This document shows positions 49,137 through 59,283 of a DNA stretch of 64,000 nt, in pieces; position 1 is the stretch's first letter; each line of letters starts with the position of its first letter. Origin of the DNA: Bradyrhizobium sp. U87765 SZCCT0048 (GTDB lineage Bacteria; Pseudomonadota; Alphaproteobacteria; Rhizobiales; Xanthobacteraceae). The stretch lies in NCBI RefSeq assembly GCF_018131225.1, contig NZ_JAFCMM010000001.1, positions 124,001-188,000 on the forward strand. The letters are read 5' to 3'. The notes below the pieces were generated by a model. The model had not been told where the DNA came from. It made no database searches and saw only the letters and a list, made by a program, of their open reading frames with translations. A program made the position numbers and the translations under genes.

Positions 49137-50884
49137 CACCGTGTTCCTTCCGAGCGGAACACTGCGATCGAGACCTGCCGGCCCTGCGAATAGTTATAGC
49201 CCTCGATGCGGGTCGCCACGTTGTAGCGCAGGCCGATCGCTTCGGCGCGCGCGGCGAACGCCCGCTCCTGCCGCGACTCGATCAGCGCGAAGCGGCAACT
49301 GCCCTGCCCGAGGAAATCAGCGGCGCCCGAGCCGTCGGTCAGCAGCGTCGACGTGCTGGTCATGAACACGAGGCTCGGCTCATGGAAGCCCGCGGCCGCG
49401 GCCCTGGGGCCGACGCATTCGACATTGCGCAGCGCGCGCGCCAGCTCGACGCTCGGAAACAGCGGCGACAGCGACGGCATCACCACGCCGTAGACGACCA
49501 CACCGAGAAACCACGATGCCGCCAGTGCGTTCAGTAGCGATCTCTCCGCTTCGTTGTCGTCGTAGAGCCACCACGCGAACAGGCCGAAGATCATTGCGCC
49601 GGCGGCGAACGGCCAAGCCAGGAAAGCCGGCTGCAGGGTCAGCGCGATCGACAGCACGATCATCGCCACCGAGATCGCGACCGGCACGACGAACCACCAC
49701 GACGCGCCCCGTACCACCCATGGCGTGCGCGACAGCACGCGCCGCTCCAGCGCGCCGATGATCAGGATCGCGATCGCCGGGTACAGCGGCAGCACGTAGT
49801 GCGGCAGCTTGGTCATGACGATTTCGAACACGATCCACGACGGCACCAGCCACGCCAGCAGGAACTGGGCGCCGGGCTCGCGCCGGGCGCGCCAGATCGC
49901 GGGCGCGGCAAGGCCGGCGAGTGCCGATCCCGGCCAGAAGGTCAGCCAGAACAGCACGAAGTAAAGCCCCGGAGGGGCGCCGTGCGACTCCTGCGGACTC
50001 GCCAGCTTGTTGAGCATGTCGCCGCCGATCGAGTCGGCAAAGAAGCTGCCGCCGGATTTCAGGACGATCAGCACGAACCACGGCAGCACCAGGACGAGGA
50101 CCCACATCAGGCCCCACACCGGCCGCAACTGCCACAGCCAGGCCCCGTTGCGGTCGAGGATCAACAGAGCGGCGATCGCCAGGGCGGCGAACATCAGGAT
50201 CAGCGGGCCCTTCACCAGCAGACCGGCCGCGATCGCGGTCCAGAACACCGCCGGCAGGCCCCAGGACGGGCGAGCGCGATCCTCGCCGCGCTGCCATGGC
50301 ACATAGATCCGCGCCAGTGCGCCCATCACGGCCACCGAAGCGCACAGCAGGACGGCGTCGGTCTTGGCGAGCCGCGCTTCGACGCCGACCAGCACGCAGC
50401 CGCACAGCATCAGGGCCGCCAGCACCGCGCCCCGCCGCGTCACGAAGGCGAGCGCGGCCCAGTAGGTCAGCAGCACCGCGCCGATGGCGCCGAACAGCGA
50501 GGGAATGCGGAACAGCCAGATGCGGACCTGGGCCCGCGGCAGTCCGAGCCTGGAGGCGGTTTCGACGGCGGCCGCCTGCAACCAGTAGATGCCGACCGGC
50601 TTCTTGTAGCGGACCTCGTCCTGGAACCGGATGTCGACGAAATCGCCGGTTTCGACCATCTGCTTGGTCGCCTGCGCGAAACGGGCCTCGTCGCGGTCGA
50701 TCGGCGGGATGTTGAAGAAGCCCGGGAGGAAGAACAGCAGTCCGATCAGGATCAGGAAAATCGAAGCGCGCGCATGGCTGCCCGCCGCGACGTCGACAAT
50801 GCGCGCCAGCCCGCGGCCAGGATCGACCCGGTTTGCGGGTTCGCGCGGTGCGCCAAAACGGGGGCGGTAGAGGGTCTCGGACAT
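49136..50884 (-). CDS. ArnT-like GT-C glycosyltransferase (family 39/83)
   Basis: A 582-residue inner-membrane glycosyltransferase with about twelve membrane helices. The catalytic first periplasmic loop is IPPIDRDEARFAQATKQM, followed by RYKKPVGIYWLQAAAV, both strongly ArnT-like. A soluble periplasmic domain of about 100 residues ends the protein. It would transfer a sugar from an undecaprenyl carrier to lipid A or core on the periplasmic side. Sugar identity cannot be read from sequence; rhizobial homologues use galacturonic acid or mannose. The ATG is 50 bp after pbpC. Confidence 0.9.
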   Translation of the reverse strand: MSETLYRPRFGAPREPANRVDPGRGLARIVDVAAGSHARASIFLILIGLLFFLPGFFNIPPIDRDEARFAQATKQMVETGDFVDIRFQDEVRYKKPVGIYWLQAAAVETASRLGLPRAQVRIWLFRIPSLFGAIGAVLLTYWAALAFVTRRGAVLAALMLCGCVLVGVEARLAKTDAVLLCASVAVMGALARIYVPWQRGEDRARPSWGLPAVFWTAIAAGLLVKGPLILMFAALAIAALLILDRNGAWLWQLRPVWGLMWVLVLVLPWFVLIVLKSGGSFFADSIGGDMLNKLASPQESHGAPPGLYFVLFWLTFWPGSALAGLAAPAIWRARREPGAQFLLAWLVPSWIVFEIVMTKLPHYVLPLYPAIAILIIGALERRVLSRTPWVVRGASWWFVVPVAISVAMIVLSIALTLQPAFLAWPFAAGAMIFGLFAWWLYDDNEAERSLLNALAASWFLGVVVYGVVMPSLSPLFPSVELARALRNVECVGPRAAAAGFHEPSLVFMTSTSTLLTDGSGAADFLGQGSCRFALIESRQERAFAARAEAIGLRYNVATRIEGYNYSQGRQVSIAVFRSEGTR

Positions 50885-50934
50885 CGGTTTCGCATACGAT
50901 GAAACCGCCACCCCCACAACAGTTTGCACCCGCG

Positions 50935-53049
50935 TTATTGAATTCTCACCACAACTGTGTCCGCCGCGCCAGTCGCGTCCATGACCGTGAGGCGGACGAA
51001 GCCCGGCCCCGGGGGCTCCACCAGCGTCTGCCGGCGGCTGTCGATATCACCGACGGATATTCCGTTAACCAACATTGTCAGGGGCAGCACGCCACCGGCG
51101 ACCCTGATCGGCAGCGGCGCAAACGATTTCGCGCCATCACCGGTGGCATCGATCCGCGAGCCGTTCAGGGGAAACTGGATGCGCAGCGCCTGTTCATTGC
51201 CGGTGCGGACGAGTTCGCCGGCCGGACGGAAGCGGCGCAGCGGCAATGGCAACCTGGCGTTGCTTGCCATCAGCACGCCGCGCGGCGCCCGGGGCAGCGC
51301 CGCCGGCAATTTGCCGGTGCGGGCAAAGGCATCGAACAGGATCGGCGCCGCGGCGCTGCGTCCGATCAGGCCCGGCACCGGCGCGCCGTCCGGCCGCCCG
51401 ACCCACACGCCGATGGTCATGCGACCGTCGAAGCCGACCGACCAGGCGTCACGGTAGCCGTAGCTCGTTCCGGTCTTGAACGCGATCCGGCCGGAGACGC
51501 CGTTCTCCGGCGGCGGAGTGCCGAGGAGAACGTTGCCGACCTGCCAGGCGGCAGCCTGGTCCATCAGGCGCGCCGGTTCGCGGGCACCGTCGCTGTCGTC
51601 GAGGATCTCGCGGAGCGCGACCGTCTGGCCGAGCCGCGCCAGGCCGGCATACAGCCGCACCAGATCGCTCAGCGTCACGCCGACACCGCCGAGTCCCATG
51701 GCGAGGCCGGGGACTTCGTCCTTGGGCAGCACGAGCTCGGCGCCGGCCTGTCTCAGCCGCGTCGAGAGCCGGCTGGCGCCGACCCTGTCGAGCAGCGCGA
51801 TCGCCGGTACGTTGAGCGACAGCTGCAGAGCCCGGCGCACCGGCACCGTGCCCTGGAAGCTCATGTCGAAATTCTCCGGGGCGTAGTTGCCGAACCGGAT
51901 CGGACGGTCGTCGATCAGGCTGTCCGGATGCACGAAGCCGTCCTCGAACGCGAGTCCGTAGATGAACGGTTTCAGTGTCGATCCCGGCGAGCGCACTGCG
52001 CGGGTCATATCGACCTGCCCTGCCCGGCGGACGTCGAAATAGTCCGGAGAACCGACATGGGCCAGCACGTCGCCGCTGGCGTTGTCGACAACCAGGATGC
52101 CGACGGAAACATCGGCGCCGAGCGACCCGGCGCGGTCGCGGGCCAGGGCCTCGAGTGTGGTCTGCAGCGTCGCCTCGAGCGTCGTGCGGATCAGCCGCGC
52201 GTCGGGCGCCGCGCTGACGGCCTGATCGGTGGCATGCGGCGCCAGCAACGGCATCGGCTTGCGCAGCCGTGGCACCTTCTCGGCGCGCGCCATGGCGGCG
52301 TCGTCCGCCGACACCCGCCCTTCGTGCACCATGCGTTCGAGCACGCGGTCGCGCGCGGCGCGGGCCGCCTCGGGATAGCGGTCGAGCCGCCGCTTCTCCG
52401 GCGACTGCGGCAACGCCACCAGAAGGGCTGCCTCCGCGAGCGACAACCGCTTGGGCTCCTTGCCGAAATACGCCAGCGACGCCGCTCGCACGCCCTCGAG
52501 GTTGCCGCCGAACGGCGCCATCGTCAGGTAGAGATCGAGGATCTGGTCCTTGTCGAGCTGGCGCTCGATCTCGACCGCGCGCACGATCTGCCGCAGCTTC
52601 GCGAGCACGGAGCGCTCCCGCCGCGGCTCCAGCAGCCGCGCCAGCTGCATGGTGATGGTCGAGCCGCCGGAGACGATGTGACCGCGCGTCGCCAGCTGGA
52701 ATGCGGCGCGTCCCAGCGCCAGCGGATCGACGCCGCCATGCTGGCGGAAGCGCTGGTCTTCATAGGCCAGCAGCAGGTTGAGGTAGGTCGGGTCGATTGC
52801 GGATGCCGAGGTCACCGGCAAGCGCCAGCGGCCGTCCGCCATGGCATAGGCGCGCAGCAGCCTGCCGTTGCGGTCGACGACCACGGTCGAGACCTTGCGG
52901 GCCTCGGCGAGCGGTACGGGGCCGAGCGAGACCACCCAACCGGCAAATCCGCCGAGGCCGACGCCAATGGTGACAAGCGCCGCCAGCGCCGCGGTTCGCA
53001 GGGGCCGGCGCCTGGTGGCGCTGGCCGGGATCGTCCCCTCGCCGCTCAT
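50935..53049 (-). CDS. pbpC: Penicillin-binding protein 1C
   Basis: A 704-residue bifunctional class A PBP. It has a short cytoplasmic N-terminus and one membrane helix (about 18-42), then a GT51 transglycosylase with catalytic Glu97 in EDQRFRQHGGVD. The transpeptidase has SPGSTLK (Ser357, Lys360), SLN (411-413) and KTGTS (525-529). A PbpC-specific C-terminal beta domain (about 605-704) follows. It is paired with the alpha-2-macroglobulin gene and overlaps its stop by 4 bp, the usual bacterial arrangement in which the macroglobulin traps proteases while PBP1C repairs the wall. Confidence 0.96.
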   Translation of the reverse strand: MSGEGTIPASATRRRPLRTAALAALVTIGVGLGGFAGWVVSLGPVPLAEARKVSTVVVDRNGRLLRAYAMADGRWRLPVTSASAIDPTYLNLLLAYEDQRFRQHGGVDPLALGRAAFQLATRGHIVSGGSTITMQLARLLEPRRERSVLAKLRQIVRAVEIERQLDKDQILDLYLTMAPFGGNLEGVRAASLAYFGKEPKRLSLAEAALLVALPQSPEKRRLDRYPEAARAARDRVLERMVHEGRVSADDAAMARAEKVPRLRKPMPLLAPHATDQAVSAAPDARLIRTTLEATLQTTLEALARDRAGSLGADVSVGILVVDNASGDVLAHVGSPDYFDVRRAGQVDMTRAVRSPGSTLKPFIYGLAFEDGFVHPDSLIDDRPIRFGNYAPENFDMSFQGTVPVRRALQLSLNVPAIALLDRVGASRLSTRLRQAGAELVLPKDEVPGLAMGLGGVGVTLSDLVRLYAGLARLGQTVALREILDDSDGAREPARLMDQAAAWQVGNVLLGTPPPENGVSGRIAFKTGTSYGYRDAWSVGFDGRMTIGVWVGRPDGAPVPGLIGRSAAAPILFDAFARTGKLPAALPRAPRGVLMASNARLPLPLRRFRPAGELVRTGNEQALRIQFPLNGSRIDATGDGAKSFAPLPIRVAGGVLPLTMLVNGISVGDIDSRRQTLVEPPGPGFVRLTVMDATGAADTVVVRIQ

Positions 53050-56000
53050 TTGGCCGGCCGCACCTCGACCGTGCCGGTGGCCGTGCGGCCATAACGCGAG
53101 GGATTGTACATGTCCTCGACATAAGCCTGCGGCAGCACGTACTTGCCCGGCGACACCGCGCGAACCACGTACGCTACCGTGAACACCGGCTTGTCGCGGC
53201 CCGTGCGGTCGACCGCCGCATTGAAGCGATCGTCACGGAACTCGGTATTCGCGGGCTCCTTGCCGTCCTCGATCCAGTCGAGCGTGCCGGTGTCGCCGGA
53301 CGACACGAGATGCGGATTGTCGATCTCCAGGCCCGCCGGCAGATAGTCGACCACCATGATGCGGCCGTACTCCGGCTTCGGCTCCGTGATCTTCAGCACC
53401 ACGGCGAAGCGATCGTTCTGCTTCGCCTGGGCGATGTCCGCCGGCTTGCCGTCGAGCGTGTAGTACGTGCGCTCGATCTTGAAGCCGTTGGCGGCTGCCG
53501 GCTCCGGCGTCACCGGCGCGCCGGTGACCGCGACCACCGCCTGCAGCGGTGCGTCTCCGGTGTTGGTGATCTTCACCGGCCTGGTGCCGACATCGGCCGC
53601 GGTGTAGCTGCGATAGAGCGCGGTCTTCACCGGGCTGCCGTCGACATCCAGCGACATCGCATTGGCTTCCTTCGCCAGCGCCCGCGAGGCCAGCACCAGC
53701 CAGGCGTTCTCCTGTGTCGAGGTGTACGGCGTGAGGCCGCGGGCAGCCTCGACCCGCTGCACCGCCGAGGTCAGCGTCGCGCGCGGCGCGTGGCCTTCGC
53801 TCGCGAGCGACACCAGCGCGGCGGCGTCGCGCAGCGACGAGCCGTAGTCGGTGCGGCCGAACACCAGCACCGGCTTCGGATTGAGGCTGTCGAGCGCCGC
53901 CGCATACACCCGCTCCGCCCGCGCCCGGTCGCCGACGAGCGCGAGCGCTGCTGCGAGCTGGGCCTTGGCGATGGGCGTTGCGAGGTTGTTGAGCTTGGTG
54001 TCGGCGAGATAGCGCAGGTCGCCGATCGGCGCGTTGCCATTCTTGGCGAGCACATAGAGGCCGTAGGCGAGATTGGCGCCACCGTCCTTTTCCGGCTCCT
54101 GGGCGTTCACCACGGTGTTGCGGATGCGGTCGAGCGCCGTCTTGAACAGCGTGTCCGGCACCGCAAAGCCCTTCTCCCGCGCGCGGGTCAGGAAGTCGGT
54201 GACATAGGCGTCGAGCCAGGCATCATCACCGCCGGCCGACCACAGGCCGAACGAGCCGTTCGAGCCCTGCCGCGCCAGCAGACGATCGATCGCATCCTTG
54301 ATGCGCTGGTCGATCGCCGTGTCCATCGCCAGATGGGATTCGACCGCGAGGTCATTGACGTACAGCAGCGGCATCGCGCGGCTGGTGATCTGTTCGGAGC
54401 AGCCGAACGGATAGCGGTCGAGCGCCTTGAGGATGGTGGCGGCATCGAGTGCCGTCGACAGGCTGGCGGACACCGACACCCCGCCGGTGCCCGGCACGAG
54501 ATCAGCGAACATGTCCGGCGACAGCGTCAGGCTCTCGCCCCTGGCCAGCGTGCGCACAGTGCGGCGTGCCAGGATCTGCGTCGCCGGCTTGACGTCGAGC
54601 GTGTAGTGCCGCGCGAGTGTCAGGCCGTTGGGGCCGCGGATGTCGATATCGAGTTTCGCCGTGCCCGCCCCGCCCGCGTCGAGCGCCACCGAGACGCTGT
54701 TGCGCTGCCTCGCCGCGAGCCGCATCACCGTCGACGGATTGGGGCCGGCCAGTTTGACTGGACCCGTGGTGTTGATGCCGATCGTGTAGTCGCCGGCCGC
54801 CCCCTCGACGTTGTCGATATCGAGGGTCATCGAGCCGTGGTCGCCGTTGAGCAGGAAACGCGGCAGCGTCGCCGTCAGCACGACAGGGTCACGGATGGTG
54901 ACGTCGGTGTTGGCGCGGCCGAGCTTGGTCGCGGTCCAGGCCACGGCCATCACCCGCGCGGTGCCGGCGAACTCCGGAATATCGAAGCTGATCTCGGCGG
55001 CGCCGTTCGGACCGACCGTGACGATGCCGGAATACAGCGCCAGCGGCTTCTGGGTGGGCGGGCTGCCCTGCAACTCCGCCGCGGGGGCGTCGCCGCCGGA
55101 GCGGATCTGGCCGCGCGTGCCCTGCATGCCGTCGATCAACTGGCCATAGATGTCACGGATCTCCGCGGTCAGGCGGCGCTGGCCGAGATAGTAATCGTCC
55201 GGCGCCGGCGGCTTGTAGTTGGTGAGGTTGAGAATGCCGACATCGACAGCCGCGACCACGATCTTGGCATCCTCGCCGGGCGCGAGGCCCTCGATCTTCA
55301 CCGGCAGCTTCAATGTCGAGTTCGGCCGGATCAGCGCCGGCGGCGTGAGGCTGACATGGAGCGTGCGAGCCTTCTTGTCGATGCCGAGCCATTTCAGGCC
55401 GATGGCGCGGCCGGGCATGCGCTGGGCGTTGGCGTCGAGCGGCCGCCGCAGCGTCGCCAGGACATAGGCACCGGTGCCCCAGTCGCTGCCGACGGGGATC
55501 TTGACCTGGGCCATGCCCTCCTTGACGTCGACCGACTGTGTGGTCAGCAGGCGATCGCCGAGAACATTGATGGTCAGCAGGCCCGCGGTGCGGGCGTTGA
55601 CCGATACGGTCATGGTGTCACCGGACTGATACTCCGGCTTGTCGATCGAGGTTTCCAGCAGGTCCGGCGTGTCGGCGCTGCCGTCGGAATACCAGCCGAC
55701 GTCGAACTGCACCGAGGTCAGCGGGCCATCGGCATCGCCGGTCTTGACGTCGAGGCGATAGCGACCGGGCTGCGGCGACAGCTGGATGTGCGCGGGTGCG
55801 TTGGCCGCCACGGTCAGGTCGCCGTCGGCGACGCGCTTGGTGGTCTTGACCGGCTCGTAGTCCCAGGACGAACCTTGGCGGTACCATTGATAGCGCGACT
55901 CGATGCGCAGCAGTTCGTAGCGCAGCCCGCTGCGCGCCAGCGTCTTGCCGTCGGGGGCGACGAACACCACGTCGAATTTCGCAGGATCGCCTTCCGCGAC

Positions 56001-58268
56001 GTTCTTGTCGGCGAACAGCGGCTTGACGCCGATCATGTTGCCCTGGGGCGCGACCGGCAGCGTGAGCTTGCGCTCGACCGCGCGGCCACCGGTCTCGACC
56101 ATGCGGACGAAGAACTGCGCCTCTTGCGGCCGGGTCGATGACGGCGGCTTGGCGAGGCTGACCTTCAGCGTCGCCTTGCCGTTGGCATCGGCCTCGGGCA
56201 GGTCCTCGAGCGGCGTGCGCTGGTTGCTCGCGGTCTCGGTATCGGCGACGCCGAACTGATAGCCGGCGAAGCCCGGTCGGCTGTCGGCCGGAGCCACCAG
56301 CATGTCGCCTTCGATGGTCAGCCCCGCCGCCGGTGCGCCATAGAGGAAGCGCCCGTCGACCTGCAGCTCCACGGGCGTGTCGGCTGCGATCTGCTTGGCC
56401 TTGGACGACAGATCAAACTCGATGCGATCCGCCACATAGTCCTCGACCATGAAGGTGGTCTCGCCGATCGACGGCGCCTTGGGGTCGGTGAAGGCGCGCA
56501 CGCGCCAGGTGCCCGTCGGCACGGCCGAGTTGAGCGGCAGCGTCAGGCTGCGGCCACCGGCGCCCTGATCGGTCAGCACGGCGCGGCGGAATTCGACGCC
56601 GTCGGGGCGCTCGACCACCAGCGTCAGCGGGCTGCCCGTGGCGGCCTTGCCCTGCCCGTCGCGCAGCAGCGCCGTGAGATAGACGGTCTCGCCCGAGCGA
56701 TAGACGCCGCGCTCGGCATAGACGAAGGCGTCGAGGCCCGCCGGCGCCGTGCGGCCGGCGACGCCGCGGTCGGTGAGATCGAAGGCGTTGGACTTGAGGC
56801 TGAGGAAGGCGTAGTCGGCCTTCTCCGCCGCCGCCGTCAGCAGCGCCGGCGACAGGCCGCCGTCACCGCGGGTCAGGCCGGTCTCGAACAGCACATGGCC
56901 CGCCTCGTCCGTCGTCCTGGTGGCGAGAACCTCGTTGCTGCGGGAGATCAGGCGGACCTCGGCGCGACCGACCGGCGCGGTCGATGCCAGCGAATTGACG
57001 AACACGTGAATGCCGTCGTTGCCGGAGAACGCGGTAAGCCCCAGGTCGGAGACGATGAACCATTGGGTCGCGAGCGAGCCGGAATCGTCATCGCTGGCCG
57101 AGCCCGGGCCCTTGGCGGCCGCGGTCATCACATAGACGCCCGGCTGGAGATCGCCGACCGCCTGGTCGACCGGGAACGCCGTCGTGACGTCCTCGTTCAG
57201 CCTGGTCGCGGTCGCCATCTCGCCCGACCACACCTTGACGCCGCGCTCCTCGCCGAGGTTCGACAGCTCGTAGCTCGACAGCGCGCGCTGGAAATCGCCG
57301 CCGACGACGGTGTTGATCAGGTTGCGGTCGCCGATGCGGAAGATCTGGATCGTCACCGCAGGGGTGTTGACGCTGACCAGCGGGATGCCGCGCTGGCCGG
57401 TGCGCGGCAGCACATAGGCACGGCCCGTGAACCGGGCGAACGGCTTGCGGTCGCGGACATAGACGTTGAATTCGGCCGACTTCGGCAGGGTTTCCTTCAC
57501 CGCCGACGGCAGGCCGGCGCGCAGGTTCAGGTTGTAGCGCTCGCCGTGCTTGAGACCTTCGACGCAGAGCTGCTGGTCTTCGGTGCTGACCGCCGGCTGG
57601 TCGACGCCGCCGAGCGTGACGAACGGCGTGAAGTCGGCGCGCTTGGCGAGGTTCTCCGAGAACTGGAAGCACACCCGTGGCGATGCCGAATCCGAATCCA
57701 CGGTGTAGTCGAGCAACCGGAAGCCGTGGTCGTCGCGCAGCTTCTCATATTCGCCGCGCACGTCCGCGACCTCGCGCTGGTCCAGCGACAGCCGCAGCGC
57801 ATCGAGCGCCGGCCGCCACAGCTTGCGCTCGGCAAGCGACTTGCCGAGCACCGCGAGCGCGTCGGCCTCCTCCGCGGGATTGCCGAGCCGCTGATAGGCA
57901 ATGTAGGCCGCTGTCGAGGCGCGCTCGAGCAGGAACGTCTGTTCGCGGTTGTCGACAGGGCGGACCTGCAGAATGGTCCTGGCGATGCGCAGCCAGTTAC
58001 CGGCATCGTCCGGCGCGACCGCAGCAACCTGGCCGAGGATCTGCAGGGCGGCGCGCAGGTCGTTGCGGCGCAATGCGGCGTCGGCATCGGTATTGAGCAT
58101 CGCGGCCGGCTTGGCGACCGGGCCCGCATCCTTCTTCATCTGGGCTTCGAGCCGGATGCCGGCATCGGCAAGGTCGTCGCGCTTGAATGCCTTGTCGGCG
58201 GCCTGTGCCGCGACAAGACCGAACGCCAGCGTTGCGACCAACGTGGCGGCGCGAACCAGACCGATCAT
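53046..58268 (-). CDS. Bacterial alpha-2-macroglobulin (YfhM-like)
   Basis: A 1740-residue periplasmic protease-trap protein. The signal peptide (about 1-24, cleavage near AQA-AD) lacks a lipobox Cys, unlike E. coli YfhM, so it is probably soluble in the periplasm. A thioester motif Cys-Ser-Glu-Gln is present at 1290-1293 (YPFGCSEQ), so covalent trapping should work. The N-terminal 200 residues are an unrelated helical repeat-like segment, then MG domains, bait region and the alpha-helical TED domain around the thioester. The ATG at 58268 is chosen for the signal peptide. Confidence 0.95.
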   Translation of the reverse strand: MIGLVRAATLVATLAFGLVAAQAADKAFKRDDLADAGIRLEAQMKKDAGPVAKPAAMLNTDADAALRRNDLRAALQILGQVAAVAPDDAGNWLRIARTILQVRPVDNREQTFLLERASTAAYIAYQRLGNPAEEADALAVLGKSLAERKLWRPALDALRLSLDQREVADVRGEYEKLRDDHGFRLLDYTVDSDSASPRVCFQFSENLAKRADFTPFVTLGGVDQPAVSTEDQQLCVEGLKHGERYNLNLRAGLPSAVKETLPKSAEFNVYVRDRKPFARFTGRAYVLPRTGQRGIPLVSVNTPAVTIQIFRIGDRNLINTVVGGDFQRALSSYELSNLGEERGVKVWSGEMATATRLNEDVTTAFPVDQAVGDLQPGVYVMTAAAKGPGSASDDDSGSLATQWFIVSDLGLTAFSGNDGIHVFVNSLASTAPVGRAEVRLISRSNEVLATRTTDEAGHVLFETGLTRGDGGLSPALLTAAAEKADYAFLSLKSNAFDLTDRGVAGRTAPAGLDAFVYAERGVYRSGETVYLTALLRDGQGKAATGSPLTLVVERPDGVEFRRAVLTDQGAGGRSLTLPLNSAVPTGTWRVRAFTDPKAPSIGETTFMVEDYVADRIEFDLSSKAKQIAADTPVELQVDGRFLYGAPAAGLTIEGDMLVAPADSRPGFAGYQFGVADTETASNQRTPLEDLPEADANGKATLKVSLAKPPSSTRPQEAQFFVRMVETGGRAVERKLTLPVAPQGNMIGVKPLFADKNVAEGDPAKFDVVFVAPDGKTLARSGLRYELLRIESRYQWYRQGSSWDYEPVKTTKRVADGDLTVAANAPAHIQLSPQPGRYRLDVKTGDADGPLTSVQFDVGWYSDGSADTPDLLETSIDKPEYQSGDTMTVSVNARTAGLLTINVLGDRLLTTQSVDVKEGMAQVKIPVGSDWGTGAYVLATLRRPLDANAQRMPGRAIGLKWLGIDKKARTLHVSLTPPALIRPNSTLKLPVKIEGLAPGEDAKIVVAAVDVGILNLTNYKPPAPDDYYLGQRRLTAEIRDIYGQLIDGMQGTRGQIRSGGDAPAAELQGSPPTQKPLALYSGIVTVGPNGAAEISFDIPEFAGTARVMAVAWTATKLGRANTDVTIRDPVVLTATLPRFLLNGDHGSMTLDIDNVEGAAGDYTIGINTTGPVKLAGPNPSTVMRLAARQRNSVSVALDAGGAGTAKLDIDIRGPNGLTLARHYTLDVKPATQILARRTVRTLARGESLTLSPDMFADLVPGTGGVSVSASLSTALDAATILKALDRYPFGCSEQITSRAMPLLYVNDLAVESHLAMDTAIDQRIKDAIDRLLARQGSNGSFGLWSAGGDDAWLDAYVTDFLTRAREKGFAVPDTLFKTALDRIRNTVVNAQEPEKDGGANLAYGLYVLAKNGNAPIGDLRYLADTKLNNLATPIAKAQLAAALALVGDRARAERVYAAALDSLNPKPVLVFGRTDYGSSLRDAAALVSLASEGHAPRATLTSAVQRVEAARGLTPYTSTQENAWLVLASRALAKEANAMSLDVDGSPVKTALYRSYTAADVGTRPVKITNTGDAPLQAVVAVTGAPVTPEPAAANGFKIERTYYTLDGKPADIAQAKQNDRFAVVLKITEPKPEYGRIMVVDYLPAGLEIDNPHLVSSGDTGTLDWIEDGKEPANTEFRDDRFNAAVDRTGRDKPVFTVAYVVRAVSPGKYVLPQAYVEDMYNPSRYGRTATGTVEVRPAK

Positions 58269-58544
58269 GATGAACTCCCTGAAGTGGCGGACGCACGCCG
58301 CCTGAAGTCGACGAGATGCGCGAATCGTGACGGCCTCATGGCTACACGATCGCGCGATGCAAAAGTCGTCTCTCACGCACGATCATGGCCCATCGGCATG
58401 ACGGCTTCGTCACGCACAATTGCGCAGGGGTCCCGATCTGGGATACCCCTGCAGTTGTCGCCGCACCCCGCTTCGAGGTTCGGAACACCGGCATTGAAAT
58501 TGTGTCGGATTTCATCAGCATTTTGCTGCTATGAAGCGAGTCAC

Positions 58545-58621
58545 GGTCCCGTAGCTCAGTTGGATAGAGCAACAGCCTTCTAAGCTGTGGGTCACAGGTT
58601 CGAATCCTGTCGGGATCGCCA
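58545..58621 (+). tRNA. tRNA-Arg (anticodon TCT)
   Basis: 77 nt including an encoded CCA. The acceptor GGTCCCG pairs with CGGGATC through one G-U. The anticodon loop is CTTCTAA with anticodon TCT, and the T-arm is CACAGGTTCGAATCCTGTC with a perfect 5-bp stem. tRNA-Arg genes are common integration sites. Confidence 0.96.
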
Positions 58622-58720
58622 TTAAATCAATGACTTACGTAAAATTCAACCAGTGATTTTGTTGCAGCCGACTGCAGGTTGCAACATTAAAGTCGATCTT
58701 TGTTCACGTGATCCGGTGGA

Positions 58721-58937
58721 TCAGCTGGCGGACAAACGCGCCGGTACCCTGCGGCCGAGCCGATAGATGCCGGAGCCGCCGGGCACCTTGAGCTGCTGCC
58801 CAACGATCGACGGCTCGCCGTTGCCAGCCGCGACCATGGAAGGCACGGCGAAATGGTGTCGTCCTCGAAGACGCACGCCCACCAGAAGCTGCCCGTCCAG
58901 GTCAGCGCCGCGGCAAGGCTCGTCTGAGCGATCGCAT
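58721..58937 (-). pseudogene. Possible C-terminal remnant of an unknown protein
   Basis: An open frame of about 70 codons without a good start runs to a TGA at 58721. Its third positions are GC-rich and its translation looks protein-like (LVGVRLRGRHHFAVPSMVAA, then QQLKVPGGSGIYRLGRRVPA). I do not recognise the family. The competing 142-codon frame on the same strand has poorer codon bias. It could be a truncated relic or chance. Confidence 0.25.
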
Positions 58938-59238
58938 GATTTTCGGACTGGTCGCCGTCGCGGTCCTCAACCCGGTCAGTGTGAACGAAAATGCTCCTGA
59001 CGGCCATTTTCCTGACGTTGAGCAGCACGCATAAGCTTTTGATCAAAGACTGGCGGGGACGACCGAACGATTTTGCGCCTATAGCGGCGACCGCCCCCTT
59101 GCCGCCTTGTGACACTTGATTTCAGCAATTGGGGCGCAGCTCTGGTCGAGATTTGATACGGCAAATTTTGCCCGTTTGGCCGCTGCTCGTGGCAGGGCGT
59201 TGTCGCAACGTCCGTTGAAATCATTGAAAGACAGGATC

Positions 59239-59283
59239 GCCTTCTAAGCTGGAAACGAGCACCCGTTCGATCGTGGTCCTGTC
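59239..59283 (+). repeat. Partial, degenerate copy of the tRNA-Arg 3' half
   Basis: The 13-mer GCCTTCTAAGCTG (59239-59251) is identical to the anticodon arm of tRNA-Arg (58575-58587). In the same order downstream come GTTCGA (59265-59270) and TCCTGTC (59277-59283), matching T-arm words of the tRNA with 3 and 8 extra bases of spacing. It cannot fold as a tRNA. This is the kind of scar left by an element integrated at the tRNA. Confidence 0.4.
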
